Shown piece after piece: positions 13,160-29,926 of a stretch of DNA of 64,000 nucleotides. Location: positions 310,001 through 374,000 of the forward strand of contig NZ_BAUX01000002.1 in NCBI RefSeq assembly GCF_002897035.1, given 5' to 3'. Every line of letters begins with the position of its first letter. Positions within the stretch are counted from its first letter, which is position 1. Made by a program: the position numbers and the translations under genes. Source of the stretch: Methylopila sp. Yamaguchi (lineage in GTDB: Bacteria; Pseudomonadota; Alphaproteobacteria; Rhizobiales; Methylopilaceae). The notes under the pieces are model-generated. The model was not told the DNA's origin and made no database searches. It saw only the letters and a program-made list of their open reading frames with translations.

Positions 13160-13531
13160 TCACTTCGGCCGCTTGGCGCCGTACTTGGACCGGCGCTGCT
13201 TGCGGTTCTTGACGCCCTGCGTGTCGAGCACGCCGCGAAGAATGTGGTAGCGCACGCCCGGAAGGTCCTTCACGCGGCCGCCGCGGATCATGACGACCGA
13301 GTGCTCCTGGAGGTTGTGACCCTCGCCAGGAATGTAGCCGATGACCTCGAAGCCATTGGTGAGACGGACCTTGGCGACCTTACGAAGCGCGGAGTTCGGC
13401 TTCTTCGGCGTGGTGGTGTAGACGCGCGTGCAGACGCCGCGCTTCTGCGGGCACGCCTGAAGCGCCGGAACCTTGTTGCGCGCCGTCGGCGCCTGCCGCG
13501 GCTTGCGGATCAACTGGCTGATGGTGGGCAT
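13160..13531 (-). CDS. rpsL: 30S ribosomal protein S12
   Basis: S12 (123 residues) lies at the decoding centre and controls accuracy. The two streptomycin-relevant regions are wild type: [10 protein letters not shown] with Lys43 and [13 protein letters not shown] with Lys88, Asp89 and Pro91. Asp89 is the methylthiolation site in E. coli. It is the first gene of the str operon, about 245 bases downstream of the start point expected from the promoter at 13784-13812. Confidence 0.98.
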   Translation of the reverse strand: MPTISQLIRKPRQAPTARNKVPALQACPQKRGVCTRVYTTTPKKPNSALRKVAKVRLTNGFEVIGYIPGEGHNLQEHSVVMIRGGRVKDLPGVRYHILRGVLDTQGVKNRKQRRSKYGAKRPK

Positions 13532-13610
13532 CGTTGGCCTAACCGCTTCCCTTATAAACCGGCGTTCCGGCCGGCCCAGGATGAGGACCGAACAGAACGA
13601 AATGACGCCT

Positions 13611-13630
13611 CCCTTCGGAAAACCGAAGGG
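13611..13630 (-). other. Leader hairpin upstream of rpsL
   Basis: An 8-bp perfect stem (CCCTTCGG/CCGAAGGG) with an AAAA loop on the plus strand (UUUU when transcribed toward rpsL), about 80 bases before the rpsL start codon. It sits in the long str-operon leader and lacks a following U run, so a structural or regulatory role in the leader is more likely than termination. Inference only. Confidence 0.4.
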
Positions 13631-13713
13631 GAGCGTCGCTCCCTGCAGAGGACCAACGACGACGAAGCGCCGGGGTCATGAACCGCAACTGACCGTGTGG
13701 TCGCGACAGCGTC

Positions 13714-13761
13714 TAATTCCGAAGGGTCGCTGCGTAGGCCGCATGCGACAGCGTGGAATTA
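13714..13761 (-). promoter_or_regulatory. Nested inverted repeats in the str-operon leader
   Basis: Outer arms TAATTCC (13714-13720) and GGAATTA (13755-13761) enclose an inner hairpin GTCGC-TGCG / CGCA-t-GCGAC (13726-13749) with one bulged base. The block starts about 15 bases after the predicted transcription start and lies some 180 bases before rpsL. Such a leader could be a ribosomal-protein operator or an attenuation element; no family match is claimed. Confidence 0.4.
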
Positions 13762-13783
13762 CCGCCTGCCGAAGAGTGAGCGG

Positions 13784-13812
13784 CTTCTACCGCGCGAGTC
13801 GGACATAGTCAA
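13784..13812 (-). promoter_or_regulatory. Predicted sigma-70-type promoter of the str operon
   Basis: On the minus strand a -35 box TTGACT (13812-13807) and a -10-like box TAGAAG (13789-13784) are separated by exactly 17 bases. Position and direction fit initiation of the rpsL-rpsG-fusA-tuf... transcript, giving a leader of about 245 bases. The divergent plus-strand gene begins at 13981. The rest of the 13532-13980 spacer shows the leader structures listed separately and no coding potential. Confidence 0.5.
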
Positions 13813-13980
13813 CAGCGCGACCGGACTTTCAGTCCCGCGAAGCGAAAACGGCCGGGCCAGACCTTAACGGCGCGCAAACGTCGGCGCCTGCGAGGCCCAT
13901 TTCGCCCCGGATGTCGGATCCGGCGCCGCTCGCCCGTCTTTTGAACGGAGCGCTTGAAGACAGCAAGAGGAGATTCGCCC

Positions 13981-14334
13981 GTGAGCTATGTGGATGGATT
14001 CGTCGTCGCCGTTCCTCTGGACAAGCTCGACGCCTACAGGGAGCTCGCCGAAACGGCGGCGGCCGTCTGGATGGAGCACGGGGCTCTATCCTTCGTGGAA
14101 TGCGTCGCCGACGACGTGCCTTTCGGGGAGTTGACCTCCTTCCCTCGGGCCGTCCAGCAAAAGGAGGACGAGACAGTGGTCTTCTCCTGGATCGAGTATC
14201 CGTCCCGCGAGGCGCGCGACGCGACGATGACGAAGGTCATGGCGGATCCGCGGCTAGAGGCCTCGATGAAAGACGCCCCGTTCGACGGCAAGCGCATGAT
14301 CTTCGGCGGGTTCAAGATCTTCGTCAGGCGTTGA
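13981..14334 (+). CDS. DUF1428 family protein
   Basis: A 117-residue protein of the DUF1428 family (ferredoxin-like, dimeric alpha-beta barrel type folds related to YbaA of E. coli). The start VSYVDGFVVAVP (GTG at 13981) is characteristic, as are ALSFVECVADDVPFGE and DGKRMIFGGFKIFV near the end. GTG is chosen because AGAGGAG lies 8 bases upstream; an ATG nine codons earlier lacks a ribosome-binding site. Function of the family is unknown. It is divergent from the str operon and 50 bases ahead of the MFS gene, possibly co-transcribed. Confidence 0.88.
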   Translation: MSYVDGFVVAVPLDKLDAYRELAETAAAVWMEHGALSFVECVADDVPFGELTSFPRAVQQKEDETVVFSWIEYPSREARDATMTKVMADPRLEASMKDAPFDGKRMIFGGFKIFVRR

Positions 14335-14345
14335 GGCTAAGGTAC

Positions 14346-14369
14346 GGGGCGGGCCCCGTCGCCCGCCCC
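14346..14369 (+). other. GC hairpin between the DUF1428 and MFS genes
   Basis: Perfect 9-bp stem GGGGCGGGC/GCCCGCCCC with a 6-base loop, directly after the DUF1428 stop and ending 4 bases before the ribosome-binding site of the MFS gene. No U-tract follows. It may act as a partial terminator or limit translation of the downstream gene; inference. Confidence 0.4.
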
Positions 14370-14384
14370 TCCCGAGGATCCGTC

Positions 14385-15578
14385 TTGCCGCCGCTCAGTT
14401 CCTCCCGACGCGCCGTAGCCTTCGTCAACGTCGCCCACGCGCTCGATCATTATGTCCTGCTGATCTATCCGACCGCCGTGATCGCCATGGCGGCCGATCT
14501 CGGCCGCGACTATGGACCGATGATCGCGCTCTCCACCGGAGCCTTCGTCGCGTTCGGCCTGTTCGCTCTGCCGATGGGCTGGCTCGCGGAGCGGGTGGGA
14601 CGCCGGAACCTGCTCGCGGCGTTCTTCCTCGGCTGCGCAGCCTCCCTCGCCGGGCTCAGCGCGAGTTCGACGCCGACCTCGATCGCCGCATGGCTGTTCG
14701 CGCTTGGCGTCTTCACGGCGATCTACCATCCGGTCGGCGCTTCGCTCCTGGTCAGCCACGCATCGTCGCTCGGGCGGGCGCTCGGCTGGAACGGCGTGTT
14801 CGGAAATCTGGGGTCCGCTTTCGCCTCAGGCGGCACCGCGATGCTGGCGAGCACGCTTGGCTGGCGGGCCGCGTTTCTCGCGCCGGCGGCGCTCTGCCTG
14901 GCGGTCGGCCTCGCCTATCTCACGTTCGCGCCGAAGGACGGGGAAGCCCGGGGCGGCGCGCCGAGGGCGGCCCCAGCCTCGAACGGCGGAATGAGGGTCC
15001 CCGCCCTGCTCGCGCTATTCGCCGTCGCGCTGATCGCCGGCGGCATGACCTTTAACATCACCAGCATCGCGCTGCCGAAAGCGATCGATGAGCGGCTGGG
15101 CCTCGACGTGCCGCTCGCCGTCACCGGCGCGCTTGCGACCGGCGTCTTTCTCTTCGGCGCGGTGACTCAGCTGATCGTCGGGAGGCTCGTCGACCGCGTT
15201 CCGCTCCCCACGATCTTCGTCGGCCTTTCCGTTCTGCAACCCGCCGGCCTCTTGCTCGCCGCGACGACGGGGGGCGCGCCGATGCTGATCGGCCTGGCGC
15301 TGGCGATCGCGGCGATTTACGGCCAGGTCGTGGTGAACGACGCCATGGTCGCGCGCTACACGCCGCCGCATCTTCGCACCAAGGCCTACAGCGTTCGCTA
15401 CTTTCTCGGCTTCACCGCGAGCGGGTTCGCCGCCCCCCTGATCGCGGTCGCTCACGCCGCCGGCGGGTTCGGCATGGTGTTCACGCTAGCCGCCGCGTTC
15501 GGCGCCGTCATCTTCGGAGCCGCGGTCTTCTTCTTCGTCGCCTCCAAGCCGGCTGCGGCCCAGGCGCCCTCCGGCTGA
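14385..15578 (+). CDS. MFS permease, fosmidomycin-resistance (Fsr)-like
   Basis: Predicted 12-helix major facilitator of about 397 residues in the inner membrane. The first helix contains NVAHALDHYVLLIYPTAV, an N-terminal pattern seen in Fsr-type efflux permeases, and the loop 2-3 motif GWLAERVGRRNLL (motif A-like) is present near residue 60, then AIYHPVGASLL. A TTG start at 14385 is inferred: it is in frame, with GAGG 7 bases upstream, and the frame has no ATG or GTG near the first helix. Substrate is unknown; drug or small-organic efflux is only a family-level guess. Confidence 0.8.
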   Translation: MPPLSSSRRAVAFVNVAHALDHYVLLIYPTAVIAMAADLGRDYGPMIALSTGAFVAFGLFALPMGWLAERVGRRNLLAAFFLGCAASLAGLSASSTPTSIAAWLFALGVFTAIYHPVGASLLVSHASSLGRALGWNGVFGNLGSAFASGGTAMLASTLGWRAAFLAPAALCLAVGLAYLTFAPKDGEARGGAPRAAPASNGGMRVPALLALFAVALIAGGMTFNITSIALPKAIDERLGLDVPLAVTGALATGVFLFGAVTQLIVGRLVDRVPLPTIFVGLSVLQPAGLLLAATTGGAPMLIGLALAIAAIYGQVVVNDAMVARYTPPHLRTKAYSVRYFLGFTASGFAAPLIAVAHAAGGFGMVFTLAAAFGAVIFGAAVFFFVASKPAAAQAPSG

Positions 15579-15620
15579 CCGATAAGGCGCCTCGCTCGCC
15601 GCCCCGCCTCCCGCAAAGAA

Positions 15621-15651
15621 AAAGGGCCGCCGGTCAACCCGGCGGCCCTTT
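15621..15651. terminator. Bidirectional Rho-independent terminator
   Basis: A 13-bp perfect stem AAAGGGCCGCCGG/CCGGCGGCCCTTT with a 5-base loop (TCAAC), preceded by an A-rich stretch. It lies between the convergent MFS gene (plus) and rpoC (minus) and can end both transcripts: the A tract gives U's on the minus-strand RNA from rpoC. Confidence 0.85.
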
Positions 15652-15682
15652 CAGTCTCCTAGAAGGGGCGCTGCCCCTCCCC

Positions 15683-19882
<4,200 letters not shown>

Positions 19883-19994
19883 CGCCGTCTCCTTCCGCGT
19901 GACCCTGAGGCGCCGCCGCTCAACGCCGGCAAGGTCCGCTTAAAAATCCCAATGCAGCCCAGCGGGCGGCCCCTCAGGTCCGTCCGCCGCACGA

Positions 19995-20015
19995 TCGCTC
20001 CCCCGGAAGGAGCGA
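19995..20015 (-). other. Hairpin in the rpoB-rpoC spacer
   Basis: A 7-bp perfect stem TCGCTCC/GGAGCGA with a 7-base loop starts 3 bases after the rpoB stop codon in the 136-base rpoB-rpoC spacer. It has no U-tract, so a processing or stability element is likelier than a terminator. Confidence 0.4.
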
Positions 20016-20018
20016 CCG

Positions 20019-24134
<4,116 letters not shown>

Positions 24135-24161
24135 CGTCTTCCTCATCCATGCCGGAGGGGC

Positions 24162-24213
24162 ACGCCTGATCCAAAGACCGCCGAAACCGTAAGGCGGTCC
24201 TTGGGTCAGGCGT
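24162..24213 (-). promoter_or_regulatory. Long hairpin in the rplL-rpoB spacer (attenuator or RNase III site candidate)
   Basis: An almost perfect stem of about 20 bp: inner arms GACCGCC/GGCGGTC (24176-24182 and 24193-24199), one mismatch, then CCAA/TTGG and TGATC-side pairs out to ACGCCTGA/TCAGGCGT, closing a 10-base loop. It lies just ahead of rpoB. In E. coli the equivalent spacer carries an attenuator and an RNase III cleavage site; the structure here fits such a role, which is inference. Confidence 0.65.
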
Positions 24214-24283
24214 GGCGGAGCCGGACGGTCCCGGATCTCCGCTTGCAGGTCACGCCGCCGGGAGAGCGTCCCGGAAGGCGCTT

Positions 24284-24329
24284 AAGCCGCGGGGACGGCG
24301 CGCTCTAAGAGCGCCCTTCCCCGCGGCTT
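24284..24329 (-). other. Second hairpin in the rplL-rpoB spacer
   Basis: Twelve-base-pair outer stem AAGCCGCGGGGA/TCCCCGCGGCTT with an inner 6-bp stem GCGCTC/GAGCGC closing a TAA loop. On the minus strand only two U's follow, so termination would be partial at most. It lies between rplL and the longer hairpin at 24162-24213. Confidence 0.5.
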
Positions 24330-24378
24330 TCGCGTGCCGCAAAAGCTCCCGAGGGGGCTCCCGCGACGACGGATCAGG

Positions 24379-24397
24379 CGCAGGCTAAAAGCCTGCG
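24379..24397 (-). other. Hairpin just after the rplL stop codon
   Basis: Eight-base-pair perfect stem CGCAGGCT/AGCCTGCG with a 3-base loop, starting 5 bases beyond the rplL stop. It is the first of three successive hairpins in the rplL-rpoB spacer; it could protect the rplJL message 3' end. Confidence 0.45.
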
Positions 24398-24402
24398 ACG
24401 GA

Positions 24403-24780
<378 letters not shown>

Positions 24781-24828
24781 TGTTTTACGTCCTTGAGTTC
24801 GAACCAGTTTTTGAAATGAAGAACGGCG

Positions 24829-25347
24829 TCACGCCGCCTCGTCTCGCTTGGCGTAAGCCCCGAACACGCGCGCAAGCTTTGCCGCCGGCGCGGTGGAGAG
24901 CTGCGCGAGCTTGGTCGCGGGCGCCTGAATGAGGCCCACGAGCTTGCCGCGCAGTTCGTCCAGCGACGGCAGCGTGGCAAGAGCCTTCACGCCGTCGGGG
25001 TTCAGGGAGGTCGCGCCCATGGCGCCGCCCAGGATCACGAATTTCTCGTGGCCCTTGGCGAATTCCACTGCGACCTTGGGCGCCGCCACCGGATCCTCGC
25101 TGTAGGCGAGGATGGTCGGACCCGTAAGAAGGGATCCGATGTGGGCGACGTCCGTGCCATCGAGAGCGATCTTGGCGAGCCGGTTCTTCGCGACCTTCAC
25201 GCTCGCGCCTGCGGCGCGCATCTGCCGACGAAGCGTCTGCATCTGGGCGACGGTCAGACCCGAGTAATGAGCGACGACGATGGCCCCGGAGTTCGAAAAC
25301 ACCGAGTTCAGCGTCGTGACCATTTCACGCTTTTCCGCGCGGTCCAC
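24829..25347 (-). CDS. rplJ: 50S ribosomal protein L10
   Basis: L10 (172 residues) is the base of the L7/L12 stalk and, in complex with L12, represses its own operon in E. coli. The sequence begins [17 protein letters not shown], with the rRNA-binding [21 protein letters not shown] and a C-terminal helix that carries L12 dimers ([30 protein letters not shown]). The 332-base leader upstream contains the structures annotated separately. Confidence 0.96.
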   Translation of the reverse strand: MDRAEKREMVTTLNSVFSNSGAIVVAHYSGLTVAQMQTLRRQMRAAGASVKVAKNRLAKIALDGTDVAHIGSLLTGPTILAYSEDPVAAPKVAVEFAKGHEKFVILGGAMGATSLNPDGVKALATLPSLDELRGKLVGLIQAPATKLAQLSTAPAAKLARVFGAYAKRDEAA

Positions 25348-25403
25348 GTGCTCTCTCCGGTTGACGATCCGACCTTGTGGGCCGAACCGCCGGGTTGCGA
25401 CGA

Positions 25404-25443
25404 CCGTTCGTCATGCGGGCCTTCAGGACCCGCCGGCGAACGG
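25404..25443 (-). promoter_or_regulatory. Candidate L10 leader stem
   Basis: Composite hairpin: outer arms CCGTTCG/CGAACGG (7 bp), an asymmetric internal loop of 4 and 3 bases, and inner arms GCGGG/CCCGC with a short top stem. It lies about 60 bases before rplJ inside the 25348-25679 leader. L10 leaders are known to contain an asymmetric (kink-turn) internal loop bound by L10-L12; this stem is my best candidate but its bases do not fit the consensus exactly. Confidence 0.4.
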
Positions 25444-25648
25444 CGGCTTCAAGCCTGTCCGCGCGCGGCGCAGGAAACGCCGCGGCGATGGTTCGAACCG
25501 GCAGGACGGGCCGCTCGCGCGGGCCGAAATCCGGTCGTCCCCGTCTCAGCAGGTCCCGGTGCTCCGGGCTTAAGCGGCCTCCCCGTGGAGGCGCGCCTGC
25601 TTTCTCGGACAGGTTCGGAGGGGCGGACGGATCCGACCCTCCTATTCT

Positions 25649-25666
25649 CCCGGAGCGAACTCCGGG
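25649..25666 (-). other. UUCG-tetraloop hairpin after rplA
   Basis: On the transcribed strand a perfect 7-bp stem CCCGGAG/CTCCGGG is capped by the very stable TTCG tetraloop, 13 bases beyond the rplA stop codon. No U-run follows. It may block 3' exonucleases after rplK-rplA or act as a pause site before the L10 leader. Confidence 0.5.
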
Positions 25667-25679
25667 CGAAATCAAATGT

Positions 25680-26381
25680 TCAGGCGCCGCCGACGACGGT
25701 GGACGGCTCGACGTGCACGCCCGGGCCCATGGTCGAGGACACGGAAATCTTCTGCACGTACTGGCCCTTGGCACCGGTCGGCTTGGCCTTCACCACGGCG
25801 TCCGCGAACGCCTTGATGTTCTGCACCAGCTTCTCGGAGTCGAACGAGGCCTTGCCCACGCCGCCGTGAATGATGCCGGCCTTCTCGACGCGGAACTCGA
25901 CCGCGCCGCCCTTGGCGGCCTTGACCGCGCCGGCGACGTCCATGGTCACCGTGCCGACCTTCGGGTTCGGCATCAGGCCGCGCGGGCCCAGCACCTTACC
26001 GAGGCGGCCGACGAGCGGCATCATGTCCGGGGTCGCGATGCAGCGATCGAAGTCGATCGTGCCGCCCTGAACGATCTCGAGCAGGTCTTCGGCCCCGACG
26101 ATATCGGCGCCAGCCGCCCGGGCCTCGTCCGCCTTCGGCCCGCGGGCGAAGACGCCCACGCGTACGGTGCGGCCAGAGCCGTTCGGCAGCTGACACACGC
26201 CGCGAACCATCTGGTCGGCATGGCGCGGGTCGACGCCGAGGTTGATCGAGACTTCGATCGTCTCGTCGAACTTCGCCGTGGCACGCTCTTTGACCAAGCC
26301 GATAGCTTCGTCGATGCCATACAGCTTAAGACGGTCGATCCCCTCGCGGGACTTCGCGACGCGCTTTGCAAGCTTCGCCAT
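25680..26381 (-). CDS. rplA: 50S ribosomal protein L1
   Basis: L1 (233 residues) forms the mobile L1 stalk at the E site and in E. coli represses the rplKA operon by binding its leader. The N-terminus [14 protein letters not shown] and the central [20 protein letters not shown] with PNPKVGTVT are diagnostic. It follows rplK by 2 bases. The ordering rplK-rplA-rplJ-rplL-rpoB is standard. Confidence 0.97.
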   Translation of the reverse strand: MAKLAKRVAKSREGIDRLKLYGIDEAIGLVKERATAKFDETIEVSINLGVDPRHADQMVRGVCQLPNGSGRTVRVGVFARGPKADEARAAGADIVGAEDLLEIVQGGTIDFDRCIATPDMMPLVGRLGKVLGPRGLMPNPKVGTVTMDVAGAVKAAKGGAVEFRVEKAGIIHGGVGKASFDSEKLVQNIKAFADAVVKAKPTGAKGQYVQKISVSSTMGPGVHVEPSTVVGGA

Positions 26382-26383
26382 GA

Positions 26384-26815
26384 TCAGGCCTCCACCGTCA
26401 GACCCATGGAGCGGGCGGAGCCCGCGATCATTGCGACCGCCGAATCGACGGTGGCGCAGTTCAGATCAGCCATCTTCTTCTCCGCGATCTCGCGGAGCTG
26501 GGCCTGGGTCACCTTGCCGACGGGAGCCGCCTTGCCGGTGGTCTTCGAGCCCGACTTGATGCCGGCCGCCTGCTTCAGGAAGTAGCTGACCGGGGGCGTC
26601 TTGAGCTGGAACGTGAAGGAGCGGTCCGCATAGGCCGTGATCACGACCGGGATCGGCATGCCCTTCTCGAGCTGGCCGGTCTGGGCGTTGAACGCCTTGC
26701 AGAACTCCATGATGTTCAGGCCGCGCTGACCCAGCGCCGGGCCGATCGGCGGCGAAGGGTTCGCGGAGCCGGCCGGCACCTGCAGCTTGATGTAGCCTGT
26801 AATCTTCTTCGCCAT
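26384..26815 (-). CDS. rplK: 50S ribosomal protein L11
   Basis: L11 (143 residues) binds the GTPase-associated centre of 23S rRNA and is needed for the stringent response via RelA. The proline-rich N-terminal domain with [20 protein letters not shown] is clear near residues 13-32, with [12 protein letters not shown] after it. The C-terminal rRNA-binding domain ends [10 protein letters not shown]. It is 109 bases downstream of nusG. Confidence 0.97.
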   Translation of the reverse strand: MAKKITGYIKLQVPAGSANPSPPIGPALGQRGLNIMEFCKAFNAQTGQLEKGMPIPVVITAYADRSFTFQLKTPPVSYFLKQAAGIKSGSKTTGKAAPVGKVTQAQLREIAEKKMADLNCATVDSAVAMIAGSARSMGLTVEA

Positions 26816-26876
26816 TTAGATGCTCCTTGGACGGCGCTCGCATTCCGCCGTCGTTGTCCGTGGTGCGACCGGCGGC

Positions 26877-26897
26877 CCGGGCGAGCGAAGAGCCCGG
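26877..26897 (-). promoter_or_regulatory. Hairpin in the nusG-rplK spacer, possible L1 operator
   Basis: Six-base-pair stem CCGGGC/GCCCGG with a 9-base loop in the 109-base nusG-rplK spacer, about 60 bases before rplK. L1 represses rplKA through a leader structure of this general place in other bacteria; sequence agreement with the L1 site was not established, so this is a location-based guess. Confidence 0.3.
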
Positions 26898-26924
26898 CAC
26901 CTTTCTCCCACGGCGGGAAACGGA

Positions 26925-27485
26925 TCAGACCTTCTCGACCTGCCCGTATTCGAGATCGACGGTCGTCGCGCGACCGAAGATCGAAACGTCGATCTTGAGG
27001 CGCGCCCGCGCCTCGTCGACGTCCTGCACCACGCCCGAGAACGAGGCGAACGGACCGTCCGAAACCCGGACGTTCTCGCCGACCTCGAACGACACGGAGG
27101 GCTTGGGCCGCTCGATGCCTTCCTGGACCTGCTGAATGATCCGGCCGGCCTCGGCGTCCGAGATCGGCGACGGCTTGTTGTCCGCGCCGAGGAAGCCGGT
27201 CACCTTCGGCGTGTTGCGGATCAGGTGGTAGGCCTGGTCCGTCAGGTCCATCTTCACCAGGACGTAGCCGGGGAAAAACTTGCGCTCGGCGTCGACCTTC
27301 CGGCCGCGACGCACCTCTACGACCTTCTCGGTCGGAACCAGGATTTCCTCGAATAGATCCGAAAGCCCGGTCTGCTCCGCCTTCTCGCGGATCGACTCGG
27401 CGACCTTCTTCTCGAAGTTCGAGTAAGCGTGGACGATGTACCAGCGCTTGCGCCGGCCGCTCACGGCAGCGTCGGTCGCGCTCAT
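26925..27485 (-). CDS. nusG: Transcription termination/antitermination factor NusG
   Basis: NusG (186 residues) binds RNA polymerase and Rho or S10. The NGN domain starts at KRWYIVHAYSNFEKKVAESI and includes FFPGYVLVKMDLTDQAYHLIRN; the C-terminal KOW domain covers about residues 130-186 with VSDGPFASFSGVVQDVD. The ATG at 27485 overlaps the secE stop (ATGA), so the two are coupled; a longer reading of the frame upstream lies within secE and is discarded. Confidence 0.97.
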   Translation of the reverse strand: MSATDAAVSGRRKRWYIVHAYSNFEKKVAESIREKAEQTGLSDLFEEILVPTEKVVEVRRGRKVDAERKFFPGYVLVKMDLTDQAYHLIRNTPKVTGFLGADNKPSPISDAEAGRIIQQVQEGIERPKPSVSFEVGENVRVSDGPFASFSGVVQDVDEARARLKIDVSIFGRATTVDLEYGQVEKV

Positions 27486-27679
27486 TGTCCAATCCCCAGG
27501 ATCAAGGTGACGGCGGTCCGAAGGATCATGTCGGCGAAAAAGAAGAAGACGCTCGCCACGAACACGAAGACGAACACCATGATGGTGGTGATCGTCGTCT
27601 CGCGCCGGGTCGGCCACACGACCTTCGAGGTCTCGGCGCCCACCTCTTGGAGGAACTCGACAGGACTGGTTTTCGCCAT
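27482..27679 (-). CDS. secE: Preprotein translocase subunit SecE
   Basis: SecE (65 residues) is the short single-helix form typical of most bacteria, holding SecY together in the membrane. The amphipathic helix SPVEFLQEVGAETSKVVWPT precedes the conserved RRET and one membrane helix (about residues 30-60). E. coli SecE has three helices; the short form is usual in alphaproteobacteria. It overlaps nusG by 4 bases. Confidence 0.95.
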   Translation of the reverse strand: MAKTSPVEFLQEVGAETSKVVWPTRRETTITTIMVFVFVFVASVFFFFADMILRTAVTLILGIGQ

Positions 27680-27812
27680 AGCCTCAATTCACGTCGAAAA
27701 GGGGCGCAGCCGACAGGTCCGCACCCCAGTATGTCGTTTCAGGTCGCTTCGCCCGCAAGCAGGCTCCCCAATTGGTCCGCGTCTGGGCGAACCTTAAACC
27801 TTGATCCCACGC

Positions 27813-27889
27813 TGGCAGGAGTGGAGGGACTCGAACCCGCAACCTCCGGTTTTGGAGACCGGCGCTCTGACCAGTTGAGCTACACTCCT
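27813..27889 (-). tRNA. tRNA-Trp (anticodon CCA)
   Basis: A 77-base cloverleaf including an encoded CCA end. Acceptor AGGAGTG/CACTCCT pairs fully, D stem GCTC/GAGC, anticodon stem CCGGT/ACCGG with loop CTCCAAA, T loop TTCGAGT. The T stem GCGGG/CCCTC contains one C-T mismatch (position 50-64). It lies between tuf2 and secE, a conserved arrangement in Proteobacteria. Confidence 0.95.
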
Positions 27890-28063
27890 AAGCGCAGGGG
27901 TCTTGGGCGGGGGCTTCATATGCCACGCCCAAGAGCCGTTCGCAACCACTAGGGCGCGGACGGATCACGAAAAGCGCCGACGTCAACGCTTTCGAGAGCT
28001 TTGCGCCGGCCGTCTGGTCGAACGGCCGGCGATAGATACGTTCTTCAAGCCCGGAGGCCGAGA

Positions 28064-28098
28064 ATCACTCGATGATGGAAGCGACGACGCCGGCGCCG
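28064..28098 (-). repeat. Orphan copy of the tuf1 3' end
   Basis: Thirty-five bases here are identical to 9315-9349, the last eleven codons plus stop of tuf1. The copy lies 43 bases downstream of tuf2's own stop and is not part of an intact gene. It looks like the residue of recombination between the two tuf loci. Confidence 0.85.
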
Positions 28099-28141
28099 CA
28101 TCCGGACGCGCTTGTCGCGGACGGGCTGTCCGCAACGATCA

Positions 28142-29332
<1,191 letters not shown>

Positions 29333-29576
29333 CAGCGGTATCCTGCGTGAAGTCTCTGTTTGGCGAGAAGCGACGCTCCTCTAGGCGGGTTTCGCTTGTT
29401 TCACAAGCGGGAAAAACGCGGCCGCTCCGACGACAACCCGCGGCCGGCCGCTTCGCCCTCCAAAATGGGTCTTCACCGCCCCCTCCGCGTCGAAGTCGTG
29501 GACGGCCGTCGCCGGCGCGCCAGGCTCTCGGAGCCGGCCTCCCGCATTCGATCCGGACGCGTCAGACTGAGAGGAC

Positions 29577-29650
29577 TGGAGCGGGTGAAGGGAATCGAAC
29601 CCTCGTATTCAGCTTGGAAGGCTGCTGCTCTACCATTGAGCTACACCCGC
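29577..29650 (-). tRNA. tRNA-Gly (anticodon TCC)
   Basis: A 74-base tRNA with encoded CCA. Acceptor GCGGGTG/CACCCGC is complete, anticodon loop CTTCCAA gives TCC for glycine GGA/GGG codons, and the T loop is TTCGATT. It is transcribed after tRNA-Tyr and ahead of tuf2. Confidence 0.96.
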
Positions 29651-29669
29651 GCGCGAGAGGGCCGGTGGA

Positions 29670-29754
29670 TGGTGGAGGGGGTTGGATTTGAACCAACGTA
29701 GGCTGAGCCAACGGATTTACAGTCCGTCCCCTTTAACCACTCGGGCACCCCTCC
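29670..29754 (-). tRNA. tRNA-Tyr (anticodon GTA)
   Basis: An 85-base class II tRNA with a long variable arm and encoded CCA. Acceptor GGAGGGG/CCCCTCC pairs fully, the anticodon loop CTGTAAA carries GTA, and the T loop TTCAAAT is complete. It is 19 bases upstream of tRNA-Gly and probably heads the tRNA-tuf-secE transcript. Confidence 0.96.
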
Positions 29755-29836
29755 ACAGTCCGGCCCGGAGGCTTGCCGCCTGCGGGACGATGCGAGCCGC
29801 GGCGCGTCCCAGGACGCAGCGCGTTTCGCGGCGCTG

Positions 29837-29865
29837 CTTTTGCGGGGCGCAGGCCGCGGTGTCAA
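29837..29865 (-). promoter_or_regulatory. Candidate promoter of the tRNA-Tyr/Gly-tuf2 operon
   Basis: On the minus strand a perfect -35 box TTGACA (29865-29860) is followed after 17 bases by a weak -10-like CAAAAG (29842-29837) and a GC-rich discriminator. It lies between dnaE and tRNA-Tyr at about 75 bases before the tRNA. The -10 is poor, so confidence is moderate. Confidence 0.4.
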
Positions 29866-29926
29866 CCGGAAAACATGTTCCAATCCCCAACCCACCGACG
29901 CAGAGTGTCGATACGCCCTCGCGGGG

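Noticed and set aside
27901-28063. Possible insertion sequence or prophage scar at the tuf2 locus.
   Set aside because: No transposase, target duplication or terminal inverted repeats of an IS; simple homologous recombination between tuf copies explains the repeat.
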